DNA of 64,000 nucleotides, taken from the NCBI RefSeq assembly GCF_019166065.1, contig NZ_JAHTBN010000004.1, positions 62,001 to 126,000 on the forward strand. The letters run 5' to 3'. Origin of the DNA: Candidimonas humi (GTDB lineage: Bacteria; Pseudomonadota; Gammaproteobacteria; Burkholderiales; Burkholderiaceae_B). Of this stretch, positions 34,040 to 43,559 are shown piece after piece. The notes under the pieces were generated by a model. That model ran no database searches. It was not told the origin of the DNA and worked only from the letters and a program-made list of their open reading frames with translations. Position 1 is the stretch's first letter, and each line of letters opens with the position of its first letter. The position numbers and the translations under genes are program-made.

Positions 34040-35413
34040 ATGACCCAACATACACATTCATATACCCGTCTGCCCATAGCCGAAAACCAGGCGCGTTTCC
34101 GCGAACTGGTGGAACAGGCCTTGCGGCACGCCCGCAGCGTGGGCGCCTCGGACGCGGCGGCCGAAGTCTCCGAAAGCAGCGGCCTGTCGGTGTCGGTGCG
34201 CAATGACGACATCGAGACCGTCGAGCAGACCCGCGACCGGTCGCTGGATGTCACGGTGTTCGCCGGCCAGCGGCGCGGTTCGGCTTCCACTTCGGATTTC
34301 TCCACCAAGGCGGTGCAGGAAACCGTCGAGGCCGCCTGGCATATTGCGCGCTATACGGCGGAAGATCCGGCCGCAGGCCTGCCCGAGGCCGAGCTGCTGG
34401 CGCACGACTATCCCGACCTGCACCTGCATCATCCCTGGGACATCTCGTCGCAGCAGGCGGCCGAGCTGGCCCTGCAGGCCGAGCGCGCGGCGCGCGCCAC
34501 CAGCCGTCTCATCACCAACACCGAAGGCGCCTCCGCCAGCGCCTACGAAGGCCATTTCGTGCTCGGCAATTCGCGCGGCTTCATGGGCGGCTATCCGTAT
34601 TCGCGCCACGGCCTGTCGGTGGCGCCCATTGCGGGGCGCGGCGCGCACATGCAGCGCGACTACTGGTACAGCTCCGAGCGCGATCCTGCCCGGCTGGCCG
34701 ATCCGGCCGCCTTGGGCCGCTATGCGGCGCAGCGCACACTGTCGCGCCTGTCGGCGCGGCGCGTGGCCACGGGCCGCTACCCGGTGCTGTTCGAGGCGCC
34801 GCTGGCCGTCGGCCTTCTGGGGGCGCTGGTGCAGGCCACCAGCGGCGGCGCGCTGTATCGCAAGACCAGCTTCCTGGTGGATTCCATGGGCAAGCAGGTA
34901 ATGGCCGGGCACCTCGACGTGGCCGAAGACCCATACGTGGACGGCGCCATGGGCAGCTCCCCGTTCGACGACGAAGGCGTGCGCACCCAGGCGCGCGAGG
35001 TCGTGGCCGGCGGCGTGCTGCAAGGCTATTTCCTGTCCAGCTACACCGCCCGCAAGCTGGGCATGCGCACCACCGGCAATGCCGGGGGCTCGCACAACCT
35101 GGCCTTGTCCTCGCGCCTGACGCGCCCGGGCGACGACCTGTCGGCCATGCTGCGCAAGATGGGCCGGGGCCTGCTGGTGACCGAACTCATCGGCCAGGGC
35201 GTGAACTATGTCACCGGCGATTATTCGCGCGGCGCCTTCGGCTACTGGGTCGAGGACGGGGAAATCCGCCACGCCGTGCAAGAAATCACCATCGCCGGCA
35301 ATCTGGCGGAAATGTTCAGGCAGGTTGCGGCGGTAGGCGCCGACACCATCACGCGCGGCTCCAAGACCACTGGTTCCATACTCATCGAGCAGATGTCGAT
35401 CGCCGGTACCTGA
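34040..35413 (+). CDS. pmbA: TldE/PmbA family metalloprotease subunit
   Basis: A 457-residue protein starting [12 protein letters not shown]. Recognisable family segments are [34 protein letters not shown], and [15 protein letters not shown] near the end. TldE (PmbA) pairs with TldD to form a peptidase acting on modified peptides and the antitoxin CcdA; TldE supplies the partner subunit rather than the metal site. TldD is not in this window. The gene is divergent from darP with a 77-bp gap. Confidence 0.93.
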   Translation: MTQHTHSYTRLPIAENQARFRELVEQALRHARSVGASDAAAEVSESSGLSVSVRNDDIETVEQTRDRSLDVTVFAGQRRGSASTSDFSTKAVQETVEAAWHIARYTAEDPAAGLPEAELLAHDYPDLHLHHPWDISSQQAAELALQAERAARATSRLITNTEGASASAYEGHFVLGNSRGFMGGYPYSRHGLSVAPIAGRGAHMQRDYWYSSERDPARLADPAALGRYAAQRTLSRLSARRVATGRYPVLFEAPLAVGLLGALVQATSGGALYRKTSFLVDSMGKQVMAGHLDVAEDPYVDGAMGSSPFDDEGVRTQAREVVAGGVLQGYFLSSYTARKLGMRTTGNAGGSHNLALSSRLTRPGDDLSAMLRKMGRGLLVTELIGQGVNYVTGDYSRGAFGYWVEDGEIRHAVQEITIAGNLAEMFRQVAAVGADTITRGSKTTGSILIEQMSIAGT

Positions 35414-35445
35414 TATGGGTCTTTAGCGGGACGGCGGGGGAAAAA

Positions 35446-35466
35446 GAGGCAAGGGCGCCTTGCCTC
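35446..35466 (-). terminator. Terminator of the liv operon
   Basis: GAGGCAAGG and CCTTGCCTC form a 9-bp stem with a 3-nt loop; on the minus strand it is followed by TTTTT. The livF stop codon lies inside the stem. The convergent pmbA gene ends 32 bp away. Confidence 0.8.
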
Positions 35467-36235
35467 AGACCCCCAGGTAGGCCTGCAGCACCCGCGGGTG
35501 ATTGAGCAGTTCCTTGCCCGAGCCCGACAGGGCCATGCTGCCGTTTTCCAGCACGTAGCCGCGCTGCGCTATCTTCAGGGCCTGGCGCACGTTCTGTTCG
35601 ACCAGGAACAAAGTCAGGCCGTCGGCGTTGATGGAGCGCAGGGCGCGGAAAATTTCCTGCACCACGATGGGCGCCAGGCCCATCGACGGCTCGTCCAGCA
35701 GCAGCAGGCGGGGCTTGGCCATCAGCGCGCGGGCGATGGCCAGCATTTGTTGTTCGCCGCCGGACAGATTGCCGGCCACGCCGTCCAGGCGTTCTTTCAG
35801 CCTGGGAAACAGCGCGAAGACGTAGTCGAAATCCTTGGGCGTGCCGCTGTTGCCGCGGCGATAGGCGCCCAGTTCGAGGTTCTCGCGCACCGTCATGGTG
35901 GTCAGGATGGCGCGGCCTTCGGGCACCTGCACGATGCCGCGCGCCACGATCTGGTGCGGCGCGAGCCGCGTGATGTCTTCGCCTTCGAAGATCACCGAGC
36001 CGGAAACTTTGGGCAGCAGGCCCGACAGCGCCAGCAGCGTGGTCGATTTGCCGGCGCCGTTGGCGCCCACCAGCGCGGTGATGCCGCCGGGTTCCAGCGC
36101 CATGTCGATGCCGCGCACCGCCTCGATGTGGCCATAGTGCACGGTCAGGCCGCGCACCTCGAGCGCGGCCGCCGGCCGCTGCGCGGCGTCGGCGCCCGCA
36201 GGCGTTGCGTGCACGGCTGGGGCGGGCGCGCTCAT
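35465..36235 (-). CDS. livF: Branched-chain amino-acid ABC transporter ATPase LivF
   Basis: A 256-residue ATPase with Walker A GANGAGKST, signature NLSGGEQQ and Walker B LLLLDEPSMGL. The N-terminal 20 residues (APAPAVHATPAGADAAQR) are an Ala/Pro-rich extension. With LivG it energises uptake of leucine, isoleucine, valine or related amino acids. The start overlaps livG by 4 bp. It is the last gene of the five-gene operon J-H-M-G-F. Confidence 0.95.
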   Translation of the reverse strand: MSAPAPAVHATPAGADAAQRPAAALEVRGLTVHYGHIEAVRGIDMALEPGGITALVGANGAGKSTTLLALSGLLPKVSGSVIFEGEDITRLAPHQIVARGIVQVPEGRAILTTMTVRENLELGAYRRGNSGTPKDFDYVFALFPRLKERLDGVAGNLSGGEQQMLAIARALMAKPRLLLLDEPSMGLAPIVVQEIFRALRSINADGLTLFLVEQNVRQALKIAQRGYVLENGSMALSGSGKELLNHPRVLQAYLGV

Positions 36236-37020
36236 GCCTGCACCTCCGTGGCCGCGTCTTCTTCTTCGTCGTCGCGGCCCAGGTAGGCCTCGATGACCTC
36301 TTCATTGTTGCGTATGGCTTCGGGCTGGCCGAAGGCGATGATCTTGCCGAAGTTCAGCACGGCGATCTGGTCGCACAGCCCCATGACGAAATGCATGTCG
36401 TGTTCGATCATCAGGATGGTATAGCCGCGGGCGCGTATGGCCTGGATTTCATGCATGAGTTCGGCGCGCTCGCCGGTATTCATGCCCGCCACGGGTTCGT
36501 CCAGCAGCAGCAGCTTGGGCTCGGTGGCCAGGGCGCGAGCCAGTTCCAGGCGGCGCTGTTCGCCGTAGGAAAGATTGTCGGCCAGGTCGTGGGCCTTGTG
36601 GTCCAGCTTCATCCAGCCGAGCAGTTCCATGGCGCGTTCGCGCGCCTGGGCTTCCTGGCGGCGAAACGCCGGCAGCCCGAACAGCAGCGACGGCACGCCG
36701 TACTGCATGTGCCGATAGGCGCCCACCACCACGTTCTGCAGCAGCGTCATTTCCTTGAACAAGCGGATGTTCTGGAAGGTGCGCGCGATGCCCAGGCGCG
36801 TGATGCGATGCGGCTTCAGGCCGATGAGATTCTGGCCGTCGAAGGTGATGCGTCCGCCGTTGGGGGTGAGCAGGCCCGTGATGATATTGAACACGGTGGT
36901 CTTGCCCGCGCCGTTGGGGCCGATCAGTCCGAAGATCGAGCCCTGCGGGACCTTGATGTTCACATCATGCAGGACGTGCAGGCCGCCGAAATGCATGGAG
37001 ATATTGGAGAGTTCAAGCAC
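36232..37020 (-). CDS. livG: Branched-chain amino-acid ABC transporter ATPase LivG
   Basis: A 262-residue ATPase. Walker A is GPNGAGKTT, the signature is the LivG-typical LSYGEQRR, and Walker B is LLLLDEPVAGMN, followed by IEHDMHFVM. It overlaps livM by 8 bp upstream and livF by 4 bp downstream, so all ATPase and permease genes are translationally coupled. The acidic C-terminus (GRDDEEEDAATEV) is unusual. Confidence 0.95.
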   Translation of the reverse strand: MLELSNISMHFGGLHVLHDVNIKVPQGSIFGLIGPNGAGKTTVFNIITGLLTPNGGRITFDGQNLIGLKPHRITRLGIARTFQNIRLFKEMTLLQNVVVGAYRHMQYGVPSLLFGLPAFRRQEAQARERAMELLGWMKLDHKAHDLADNLSYGEQRRLELARALATEPKLLLLDEPVAGMNTGERAELMHEIQAIRARGYTILMIEHDMHFVMGLCDQIAVLNFGKIIAFGQPEAIRNNEEVIEAYLGRDDEEEDAATEVQA

Positions 37021-37879
37021 GGCGCTTGCCTCCCTTGCGCAGCCATTGCGCGTAGCGGGCCGGATCCCAGATGCCGCGTGGCAGGAACAATACGATCAGC
37101 ACCAGGATCAGGCCGTTGGCGACCAGGCGGAAGCTGTCGAAGCCGCGCAGCACTTCGGGCAGCAAGGTGATGATGGTGCTGCCCAGCAGCGGCCCGATCA
37201 GGCCGCTGATGCCTCCGAGTATGGTCATGGTCAGAATCTCGACGGCGCGTTCGAAGCCATATTCGTTGGGGCCGATGAAGAACGTCAGATGCGCGTTCAG
37301 GGCCCCCGCCAGGCCGGCGATGGCGCCGCCGAGCACGAAGGCGAGCAGCTTGTTGGCGCGCACGTTCACGCCCATCAGGCTGGCGGCGGTTTCGTCGCCG
37401 CGTATGGCGTCGAAGGCGCGGCCGATCTTCGATACGCGCAGGCGCCACAGCACCAGCAGCACGATCACCACGGCCAGCAGCACGTGCCACCATTGCGTCA
37501 GTTGCGGAATGCCGTTCAGGCCCAGCGCGCCGCCGGTGACCGATTCGGTGTTGAGGACGATCACCCGCACGACTTCGCCGAAGGCGAGGGTGGCCATGGC
37601 CAGGTAGACGCCCGACAGGCGTATGGTCGGCAGGCCGATGATCGCCGCCAGGACTGCCGGCGCTATCATGCCCGCGGCCAGCGAGACCCCGAACGGCGCG
37701 CCGTAGTTCATGGTGAGTATGGCCGCCGCATAGGCGCCTATGCCCATGAAAGCCGCGTTGGCGATGGACAGCATGCCGCAGACCAGGGTCAGCCAGATGG
37801 ACAGGGCCAGCAGGGCATTGGTGCCCAGGGACATGACCACATTGCCGTAAATGGCCCAGAAAGTTGCCAGACTGCTCAT
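37013..37879 (-). CDS. livM: Branched-chain amino-acid ABC transporter permease LivM
   Basis: A 288-residue permease with about eight transmembrane segments. Family patterns include LTLVCGMLSIANAAFMGIGAY near the start, ATLAFGEVVR in the middle and the coupling segment RVSKIGRAFDAIRGDETAA. It forms the channel with LivH. The gene lies 4 bp after livH and overlaps livG. Confidence 0.95.
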   Translation of the reverse strand: MSSLATFWAIYGNVVMSLGTNALLALSIWLTLVCGMLSIANAAFMGIGAYAAAILTMNYGAPFGVSLAAGMIAPAVLAAIIGLPTIRLSGVYLAMATLAFGEVVRVIVLNTESVTGGALGLNGIPQLTQWWHVLLAVVIVLLVLWRLRVSKIGRAFDAIRGDETAASLMGVNVRANKLLAFVLGGAIAGLAGALNAHLTFFIGPNEYGFERAVEILTMTILGGISGLIGPLLGSTIITLLPEVLRGFDSFRLVANGLILVLIVLFLPRGIWDPARYAQWLRKGGKRRA

Positions 37880-37883
37880 GTCG

Positions 37884-38765
37884 TCACGCCTTGCGCTGCA
37901 CTACTTTGCCGAACAGGCCCTGCGGACGCAGCAGCAGGACCAGGAACAGCAAGCCGAAAGCCACTGCGTCGCGCGTGGTGGAGCCGATATAGGCCACCGA
38001 CAGGACTTCGGAAAAACCCAGGAACAGGCCGCCTATCATGGCGCCGGGTATGTTGCCCAGGCCGCCGAGGATGACCACGGCGATGCCCTTGCGCAATATG
38101 GGTTCGCCCATCAGCGGATAGAGTGCGTTGGAGTACAGGCCGATCAGCACGCCGGCGATGCCGCCCAGGCCGCCAGCCACGAAAGAAGTGGTAAGGAACA
38201 GGCGCTCGACGTCGATGCCCAGCAGCCACGCGGCCTTGGGCGATTCGGCGACGGCGCGCAGCGCCCGCCCGAAACGCGTGCGGCGCATGACATACATCAG
38301 CACCGCCATCAGGGCGAACGAAACGAAGATGATGCCGATCTCGACCACGGTCATGTGCATGCCGGCGATCAGCAGCGTCTGGTTGGGAACCGTGCCTTGC
38401 GGGAAGCGCAGGTTGTTGGCGCCGAAGATGCCCTGCGCCCCGTTGGTCAGTATGATGCCTATCCCTATGGTGGCGATCATGGGGATGAGGTGCGGCGCGC
38501 CGCGGTGGCGCAAGGGCCGCAGCACCAGCCAGTCTATGAGGGCGCCGAGCACCCCGGCGGCAATGAAGGCCACGATGAGGCCGGCCCACAGGGGCAGGCC
38601 CAGGGTGGCGATGGCGTAGAGCGCCGCGTAGGCGCCGACCATGAAGACGGCGCCGTGCGACAGGTTGATGATGCCGAGAACGCCGAAAACCAGCGTGAAG
38701 CCCAAGGCAAACAAGGCGTATACGCACCCTAGCGACAGGGCATTGATGAATTGCTGTTCCAGCAT
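37884..38765 (-). CDS. livH: Branched-chain amino-acid ABC transporter permease LivH
   Basis: A 293-residue permease of about eight transmembrane segments. Typical family segments are NALSLGCVYALFALGFTLVFG, INLSHGAVFMVGAY and the coupling loop RTRFGRALRAVAES. It pairs with LivM in the inner membrane. It follows the binding-protein gene by 46 bp. Confidence 0.95.
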   Translation of the reverse strand: MLEQQFINALSLGCVYALFALGFTLVFGVLGIINLSHGAVFMVGAYAALYAIATLGLPLWAGLIVAFIAAGVLGALIDWLVLRPLRHRGAPHLIPMIATIGIGIILTNGAQGIFGANNLRFPQGTVPNQTLLIAGMHMTVVEIGIIFVSFALMAVLMYVMRRTRFGRALRAVAESPKAAWLLGIDVERLFLTTSFVAGGLGGIAGVLIGLYSNALYPLMGEPILRKGIAVVILGGLGNIPGAMIGGLFLGFSEVLSVAYIGSTTRDAVAFGLLFLVLLLRPQGLFGKVVQRKA

Positions 38766-38811
38766 GCAGGTTTCCGAAGCGGCGGCGTTCTCGGCGCCGG
38801 GCGCTTATTGC

Positions 38812-39966
38812 TTATTTCTCGATGATGTATTTGCCATCGTGCGTCACGCTGATGATGGCGGTCTGCTTGGCGTCGTAGCCGGCAGGCTTGCCCGCCTTGT
38901 TCTTGGCTTGCGTGAATTCGAACGCGCCGGTGGCGCCGGTCCACTTGACGGCGGGCAGCGCATCGCGCAGCGCCGTGCGGTCGGCGGCCAGGTTGCCGGT
39001 GAGCTTGACCTTTTTCAGGGCCTGCGCGGCAATGTACATGGCGTCGTAGGACTGCGCCGAGAACTGGTCGGGGGCCGTATTGTACTTGGCTTTGTAGGCA
39101 GCCACGAATTTGGTGTTTTCAGGCGTGTTGTTGTCGATGGACCAGGGGCTGCCGACCCACAGGTCGTTGGAGGCTGCGCCGGGGGCCAGGTCGAAGATCT
39201 TGACCGAGTTCATGCCGTTGCCGCCGATGAAGGGCAGCTTGATGCCGAGCTGGCGGGCCTGCACCATGATGGGGCCGCCTTCGGCCAGCAGCGCCGACAG
39301 GACGATGGCGTCGGGGTGGGTACTCTGGATCTTGGTGAGCTGGGCCTTGAAGTCGACGTCGCCCTTGGCGAAGGTTTCGGTGGCGGTGACGGGGATCTTC
39401 AGGTCGGCCAGGGCCTTCTTGAAGTTGTCGTAGCCGCTCTTGGTGAAGACGTCGTCGTTGCCGTAGAGCACCGCGACCTTCTTGATGCCGAGCTTGCGCT
39501 GGGCGGTGGAGATGGTCACGGGCAGCACGTCGGCTTCGGTGACGGAATTGCGGAAGACATAGTTGCCGATGGAAGTGATGCCGTCGGCGGTGTTGGACGT
39601 GCCGAAGGCGACCGTCTTGGCAGCCTGGGCGATCGGGTCGGCGGCCTGTGCCGAGTTCGACAGCGTGGGACCGAACACCATCAGGACCTTGTCCTGGAAG
39701 ATCAGTTTCTTGAAGACGTTGATGGCTTCTTCTTTCTTGCCTTGTTCGTCTTCGACGACCAGCTTGATCTTGCTGCCGTTGATGCCGCCGGCGGCGTTGA
39801 TCTCGGAGGCGGCCAGTTCGAAGCCGTTGCGGATGGAGTGGCCGTACTGGGCCGCGCCGCCCGACAGGGCTTCGGCCATGCCGATGTTGATGTCGGCCGC
39901 CTGGGCCATGGAAATGCTGCCTGCGGCGATGAGGGATGCCAGGAGGATCTTGCGGGTGCTGTGCAT
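38812..39966 (-). CDS. livJ: Branched-chain amino-acid ABC transporter substrate-binding protein
   Basis: A 384-residue periplasmic protein from the ATG at 39966, with a Sec signal (LLASLIAAGSISMAQA-AD). The leucine-binding-protein fold is seen in NIGMAEALSGGAAQYG and VVEDEQGKKEEAINV. It delivers ligand to LivHM. It is the first gene of the operon and its high expression is suggested by the position. Ligand range is not clear; relatives bind branched-chain amino acids, amides or aromatic compounds. Confidence 0.92.
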   Translation of the reverse strand: MHSTRKILLASLIAAGSISMAQAADINIGMAEALSGGAAQYGHSIRNGFELAASEINAAGGINGSKIKLVVEDEQGKKEEAINVFKKLIFQDKVLMVFGPTLSNSAQAADPIAQAAKTVAFGTSNTADGITSIGNYVFRNSVTEADVLPVTISTAQRKLGIKKVAVLYGNDDVFTKSGYDNFKKALADLKIPVTATETFAKGDVDFKAQLTKIQSTHPDAIVLSALLAEGGPIMVQARQLGIKLPFIGGNGMNSVKIFDLAPGAASNDLWVGSPWSIDNNTPENTKFVAAYKAKYNTAPDQFSAQSYDAMYIAAQALKKVKLTGNLAADRTALRDALPAVKWTGATGAFEFTQAKNKAGKPAGYDAKQTAIISVTHDGKYIIEK

Positions 39967-40261
39967 GGTGAATGCCCTTGTATTGGTATTCAGTTTGAAA
40001 TACGCGGGAATGGGTGTATCCCCGGCATTCCTGCGCCGCCTGGGCCCCGTCGGGCCAGGCAAGGATCGGATTATCACGCAATTCGTTGCGGATTGAAACC
40101 CGTGGAAAACGATAATTTAGCGGCGGTTACCTTATTTAAGAGGCGAAATCCCGGTAGCTGGGGTTTGTGGCGAAATCCGGGGCAGGCCGCGGAGCCGTCG
40201 TCAGGGGGTCGCGGCCGCGTGCCCGCAGCCTCCGGGCATGCCCCGGCCCATGCTATAGGGC
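39967..40261. other. Divergent intergenic region before livJ
   Basis: This stretch carries the livJ leader and promoter on the minus strand and the upstream flank of the rplM promoter on the plus strand. A hairpin-like CCTGGGCCCC...GGGCCAGG lies around 40040-40060. GGCGAAATCC occurs twice (about 40142 and 40168). No gene is supported. Confidence 0.35.
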
Positions 40262-40289
40262 TTGAAAAATCAAGGAATTATGCTATGAT
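40262..40289 (+). promoter_or_regulatory. rplM-rpsI promoter
   Basis: TTGAAA (40262-40267) and TATGAT (40284-40289) separated by 16 bp make a good sigma-70 promoter in an AT-rich spot within GC-rich surroundings. The start would be near 40297, giving a leader of about 290 nt before rplM. Confidence 0.7.
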
Positions 40290-40296
40290 GGCTGGC

Positions 40297-40588
40297 TTTC
40301 CAGTGGTGTATGCCTTAGCCCTAGCGGCTAGATGGCGGCGGGATGGTCCCCAAACTGCAGGTTGTCGTTGTAGGTCGAACAGGGCCAACAGCAGGGCCGA
40401 ACAGAGTAAGTAGGAAGCAGGGCCAACCGCCAGCAGGTCAAACTGCGGGCCGAATCAATGGCATTGCCGGGCTGAAAGAATCGTGTACGGGCGGAACATA
40501 ACGCCTAGACGGGTCCCTTCAGGCGCTGGAAAACAAGCGGCGCGCTCTTATTTAAGGCGTGCATTTTGAACATTTATCAGGAACCATC
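40297..40588 (+). promoter_or_regulatory. Long 5' leader of rplM with degenerate GGYCRAAY repeats
   Basis: About 290 nt lie between the predicted start site and the rplM ATG. Six copies of a GGYCRAAY-like unit occur at 40373, 40383, 40395, 40421, 40436 and 40448 (GGTCGAAC, GGCCAAC, GGCCGAAC, GGCCAAC, GGTCAAAC, GGCCGAAT). Ribosomal-protein operons often carry leader structures bound by one of their products; E. coli L13 controls its own operon. No described element is recognised here, and no leader gene has a ribosome site. Confidence 0.45.
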
Positions 40589-41017
40589 ATGAAGACCTTT
40601 GTGGCCAAGCCGCATGAAGTCCAGCGTGACTGGTACGTGATTGACGCCAAGGGCAAAGTCCTCGGTCGTGTGGCCAGCGAAGTCGCACGCCGTCTGCGCG
40701 GCAAGCACAAGCCGGAATTCACGCCCCACGTCGACACTGGCGACTACATCGTCATCGTCAACGCAGCCGAAATCGTCGTTACCGGCAACAAGTCGCACGA
40801 CAAGAAGTACTACCGTCACTCGACCTATCCGGGCGGCATTTCCGAAACGAACTTCGAGAAAATGCAGCAGCGCTTCCCCGGTCGCGCGATCCAGAAGGCT
40901 GTCAAGGGCATGCTGCCCAAGGGCCCCCTCGGTTACGCCATGATCAAGAAGCTCAAGGTTTATGCCGGCGCCGAGCACCCGCATACGGCTCAGCAGCCCA
41001 AACCGCTGGAATTCTAA
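40589..41017 (+). CDS. rplM: 50S ribosomal protein L13
   Basis: A 142-residue protein starting [17 protein letters not shown], the usual L13 N-terminus, with [16 protein letters not shown] and HSTYPGG further on. L13 is an early-assembly protein of the large subunit. An AGGA sits 6-7 nt upstream of the ATG. It precedes rpsI by 9 bp; the pair is a universal operon. Confidence 0.98.
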   Translation: MKTFVAKPHEVQRDWYVIDAKGKVLGRVASEVARRLRGKHKPEFTPHVDTGDYIVIVNAAEIVVTGNKSHDKKYYRHSTYPGGISETNFEKMQQRFPGRAIQKAVKGMLPKGPLGYAMIKKLKVYAGAEHPHTAQQPKPLEF

Positions 41018-41026
41018 GGATAGCTC

Positions 41027-41419
41027 ATGATCGGTAACTGGAATTACGGAACCGGCCGCCGCAAGACTTCGGTGGCTCGCGTGTTCCTCAAGAAAGGATC
41101 GGGCCGCATCGTCGTCAACGGCAAGCCCGTCGATGAATACTTCGCCCGCGAAACCGGCCGCATGGTCGTGCGCCAGCCTCTGGAATTGACCGGCCACCTC
41201 GAATCGTTCGATTTCAAGGTCAACGTGCATGGCGGCGGCGAAAGCGGCCAAGCCGGCGCGGTGCGCCACGGCATCACCCGTGCCCTGATCGACTACGACG
41301 CGACGCTCAAGCCCTCGCTGTCGCAAGCCGGGCTGGTCACGCGCGACGCCCGCGAAGTCGAACGCAAGAAGGTCGGTCTGCACAAAGCCCGACGCCGCAA
41401 ACAGTTCAGCAAACGCTAA
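41027..41419 (+). CDS. rpsI: 30S ribosomal protein S9
   Basis: A 130-residue protein starting [20 protein letters not shown], with [16 protein letters not shown] and the invariant basic tail RRRKQFSKR that reaches the P-site tRNA. AAGGA precedes the start. It is followed by a strong terminator. Confidence 0.98.
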   Translation: MIGNWNYGTGRRKTSVARVFLKKGSGRIVVNGKPVDEYFARETGRMVVRQPLELTGHLESFDFKVNVHGGGESGQAGAVRHGITRALIDYDATLKPSLSQAGLVTRDAREVERKKVGLHKARRRKQFSKR

Positions 41420-41455
41420 GCTGTGCGGTGCGAGGCCATGCGCCTCGCCAAGTTG

Positions 41456-41486
41456 CAAAAACCCCGGCTTTGCGCCGGGGTTTTTG
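41456..41486 (+). terminator. Terminator of rplM-rpsI
   Basis: CAAAAACCCCGGC and GCCGGGGTTTTTG make a 13-bp stem with a TTTGC loop. Because both A- and T-runs flank the GC core, it can terminate in both directions. It lies 36 bp after the rpsI stop. Confidence 0.92.
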
Positions 41487-41525
41487 TTTTCGGATTTTCG
41501 GATTTTCGGGTTTTCGGATTTTGGG
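41487..41525. repeat. Tandem octamer repeat TTTTCGGA
   Basis: The octamer TTTTCGGR is repeated head to tail nearly five times (41487, 41495, 41503, 41511, 41519) directly after the terminator stem. It begins with the terminator's T-run, so it may have arisen by slippage there. It is a possible variable-number repeat. Confidence 0.8.
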
Positions 41526-41662
41526 CTTTCGAGCCCCGGGTATTTGTCCATGTACCCTGCGCAAGCCGCAGGCTTGTTGCATAATCAATCATCGGGCCCC
41601 GGCCTTTCGGGCCGGCGGGCATATATTCAACGCATATCGCATTTCTTTCTGGGTGAAACATC

Positions 41663-42724
41663 ATGACGGCGGCATCTCCTCGGATCAAGGCAGGCATAGT
41701 GGGCGGCACGGGCTATACGGGCGTGGAACTGCTGCGCCTGCTGTCCCAGCACCCGAACGTGGAGCTCACCGTCATCACCTCGCGCAAGGAAGACGGCATG
41801 CCGGTGGCCGACATGTTCCCCAACCTGCGCGGCCGTGTCGGCCTGCGCTTCCAGACGCCCGACAGCGCCGCGCTGGACCAGTGCGACGTGGTTTTCTTCG
41901 CCACGCCCCACGGCGTGGCCATGAGTCAGGCGCAGGAATTGCTGGGCCATGGCGTGCGCCTGATCGACCTGGCGGCCGACTTCCGCCTGCGCGACACGCA
42001 AGTCTTCGAGAAGTGGTACAAAATGCCGCATTCCTGCCCGGACATCCTGGAAGAATCGGTCTACGGCCTGGTCGAACTCAACCGCGAACGCATCGCAGGT
42101 GCGCGGGTCGTCGGCAACCCGGGCTGCTACCCGACCACCGTCATCCTGGGCCTGGCGCCGCTGATCGAAGGCGGCAAGCGCCTGGTCGATATCTCGCACC
42201 TGATTGCGGATTGCAAGTCCGGCACGTCCGGCGCGGGGCGCAAGGCCGAGGTCGGCACGCTTTATTCCGAGGCCGGCGATAATTTCAAGGCCTACGGCGT
42301 GGCGGGGCATCGCCACCACCCCGAGATCCTCGAGCAATTGCGGCGCATCGCCGGCGACGGCCTGGGCCTGACCTTCGTGCCGCACCTGGTGCCCATGATC
42401 CGCGGCATGTTCTCCACGATCTACGCCCGCATCTTGCCGGAGGCCATGGACACCGACTTCCAGGCTTTGTTCGAGCAGCGCTACGCCGACGAGGCTTTCA
42501 TCGACGTCATGCCCGCCGGCAGCCTGCCGGAAACCCGTTCGGTGCGCGCCTCGAATCACTTGCGTATCGCCGTGCACCGTCCGGGCGGCGGCGATCAACT
42601 GGTCGTGCTGGTGATCCAGGACAACCTGGTCAAGGGCGCGTCCGGCCAGGCGGTGCAGAACATGAACCTGATGTTCGGCCTGCCCGAAGCCACCGGCCTG
42701 GAGCACGTGGCCGTGCTGCCGTAA
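41663..42724 (+). CDS. argC: N-acetyl-gamma-glutamyl-phosphate reductase
   Basis: A 353-residue enzyme starting [15 protein letters not shown]. The cofactor loop is [14 protein letters not shown] and the catalytic Cys lies in [10 protein letters not shown]. It catalyses the third step of arginine synthesis, NADPH-dependent reduction of N-acetylglutamyl phosphate. The gene is separated from rpsI by 243 bp containing the terminator and repeat, and is followed after 46 bp by a membrane protein gene. Confidence 0.97.
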   Translation: MTAASPRIKAGIVGGTGYTGVELLRLLSQHPNVELTVITSRKEDGMPVADMFPNLRGRVGLRFQTPDSAALDQCDVVFFATPHGVAMSQAQELLGHGVRLIDLAADFRLRDTQVFEKWYKMPHSCPDILEESVYGLVELNRERIAGARVVGNPGCYPTTVILGLAPLIEGGKRLVDISHLIADCKSGTSGAGRKAEVGTLYSEAGDNFKAYGVAGHRHHPEILEQLRRIAGDGLGLTFVPHLVPMIRGMFSTIYARILPEAMDTDFQALFEQRYADEAFIDVMPAGSLPETRSVRASNHLRIAVHRPGGGDQLVVLVIQDNLVKGASGQAVQNMNLMFGLPEATGLEHVAVLP

Positions 42725-42770
42725 TGGCGGCGGCGGGGAACTCCCCGGCCGCGCACCGGTCTGTGCATCC

Positions 42771-43493
42771 ATGACGCAAGACATCAAGCCGGCGCCAACC
42801 CGTCCCGCAACGACGGGGCGGCGGCCGTGGGCGATCGTGGCTGTGCTCGTCCTGAGCCTGGCGGCCGGGGCGGCGATCGGCCGCCTCTGGGGCCGGCACG
42901 ATGCCGGCCGCGATTACGCCCGCCTGCAGGCCCAATACCAGCAGAGCGTGGCGCGCAGCGCCGACGACCTGGCCGGGCTGCATGCCAAGGTCGACCTGCT
43001 GCAGGGGCAGCTCTCGGTCGAGCAGAGCACCCGCAGCGGCCTGGAAGCCAGCCTGCAGCACGCCCAGGATGAACTGGCCCGCGCGCGCGACCGCCTGGCG
43101 TTCTACGACCAGTTGCTGCCTCCCGGGCCCAAGGGCAGCATCGGCATACGCGCCTTCGAGGTGCGGGCCCAGGGCCCCGTGCTGCACTACCGCGTGCTAT
43201 TGATGCGCAATGCCGCGGGCGACGCGCCTTTCAAAGGCCGCATGCAGTTCGTGGCGACGGGGCTGAGGCAGGGCAAAACGGTTAAAATAGAGTTGGAGCC
43301 GGCCCAGGCCGCCGGCGGGCAGGGCGCGCAGCCCGGCGCCCTGGCTATCGAATTCGATCAGTTTCAGCGCAGCCAGGGCTTGCTGAGCCTGCCTGACGGT
43401 TTCATTCCCCAGACCGTCACACTCGATATTTTCGAGGGCAAGACGCTGCGGGCCTCCGGCAGCGCCGACGTGCCGCTGGGCGACGGCCCTTGA
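42771..43493 (+). CDS. Single-pass coiled-coil membrane protein (DUF6776-like)
   Basis: A 240-residue protein with one transmembrane segment (AIVAVLVLSLAAGAAIGRL, about residues 20-38). A periplasmic coiled coil follows at about 45-110 (LHAKVDLLQGQLSVEQ, QHAQDELARARDRLAF). The C-terminal half is a small beta-rich domain. The pattern matches an uncharacterised Burkholderiales family often encoded between argC and erpA. Function is unknown; a role at the cell envelope is only suggested by topology and neighbours. Confidence 0.7.
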   Translation: MTQDIKPAPTRPATTGRRPWAIVAVLVLSLAAGAAIGRLWGRHDAGRDYARLQAQYQQSVARSADDLAGLHAKVDLLQGQLSVEQSTRSGLEASLQHAQDELARARDRLAFYDQLLPPGPKGSIGIRAFEVRAQGPVLHYRVLLMRNAAGDAPFKGRMQFVATGLRQGKTVKIELEPAQAAGGQGAQPGALAIEFDQFQRSQGLLSLPDGFIPQTVTLDIFEGKTLRASGSADVPLGDGP

Positions 43494-43559
43494 CCGCGTT
43501 CTTCTTTTGAACGCCATGGATTTTGCGCAAGCGAGACGCTTGCACTGGAGTAGTGCCAC

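Noticed and set aside
38641-40413. 590-codon plus-strand frame over livJ and the rplM leader
   Set aside because: It mirrors the livJ coding sequence and runs through the promoter region; low-complexity translation.
41487-41525. CRISPR-like array
   Set aside because: The repeats are direct 8-mers without spacers; no cas genes are present in the window.
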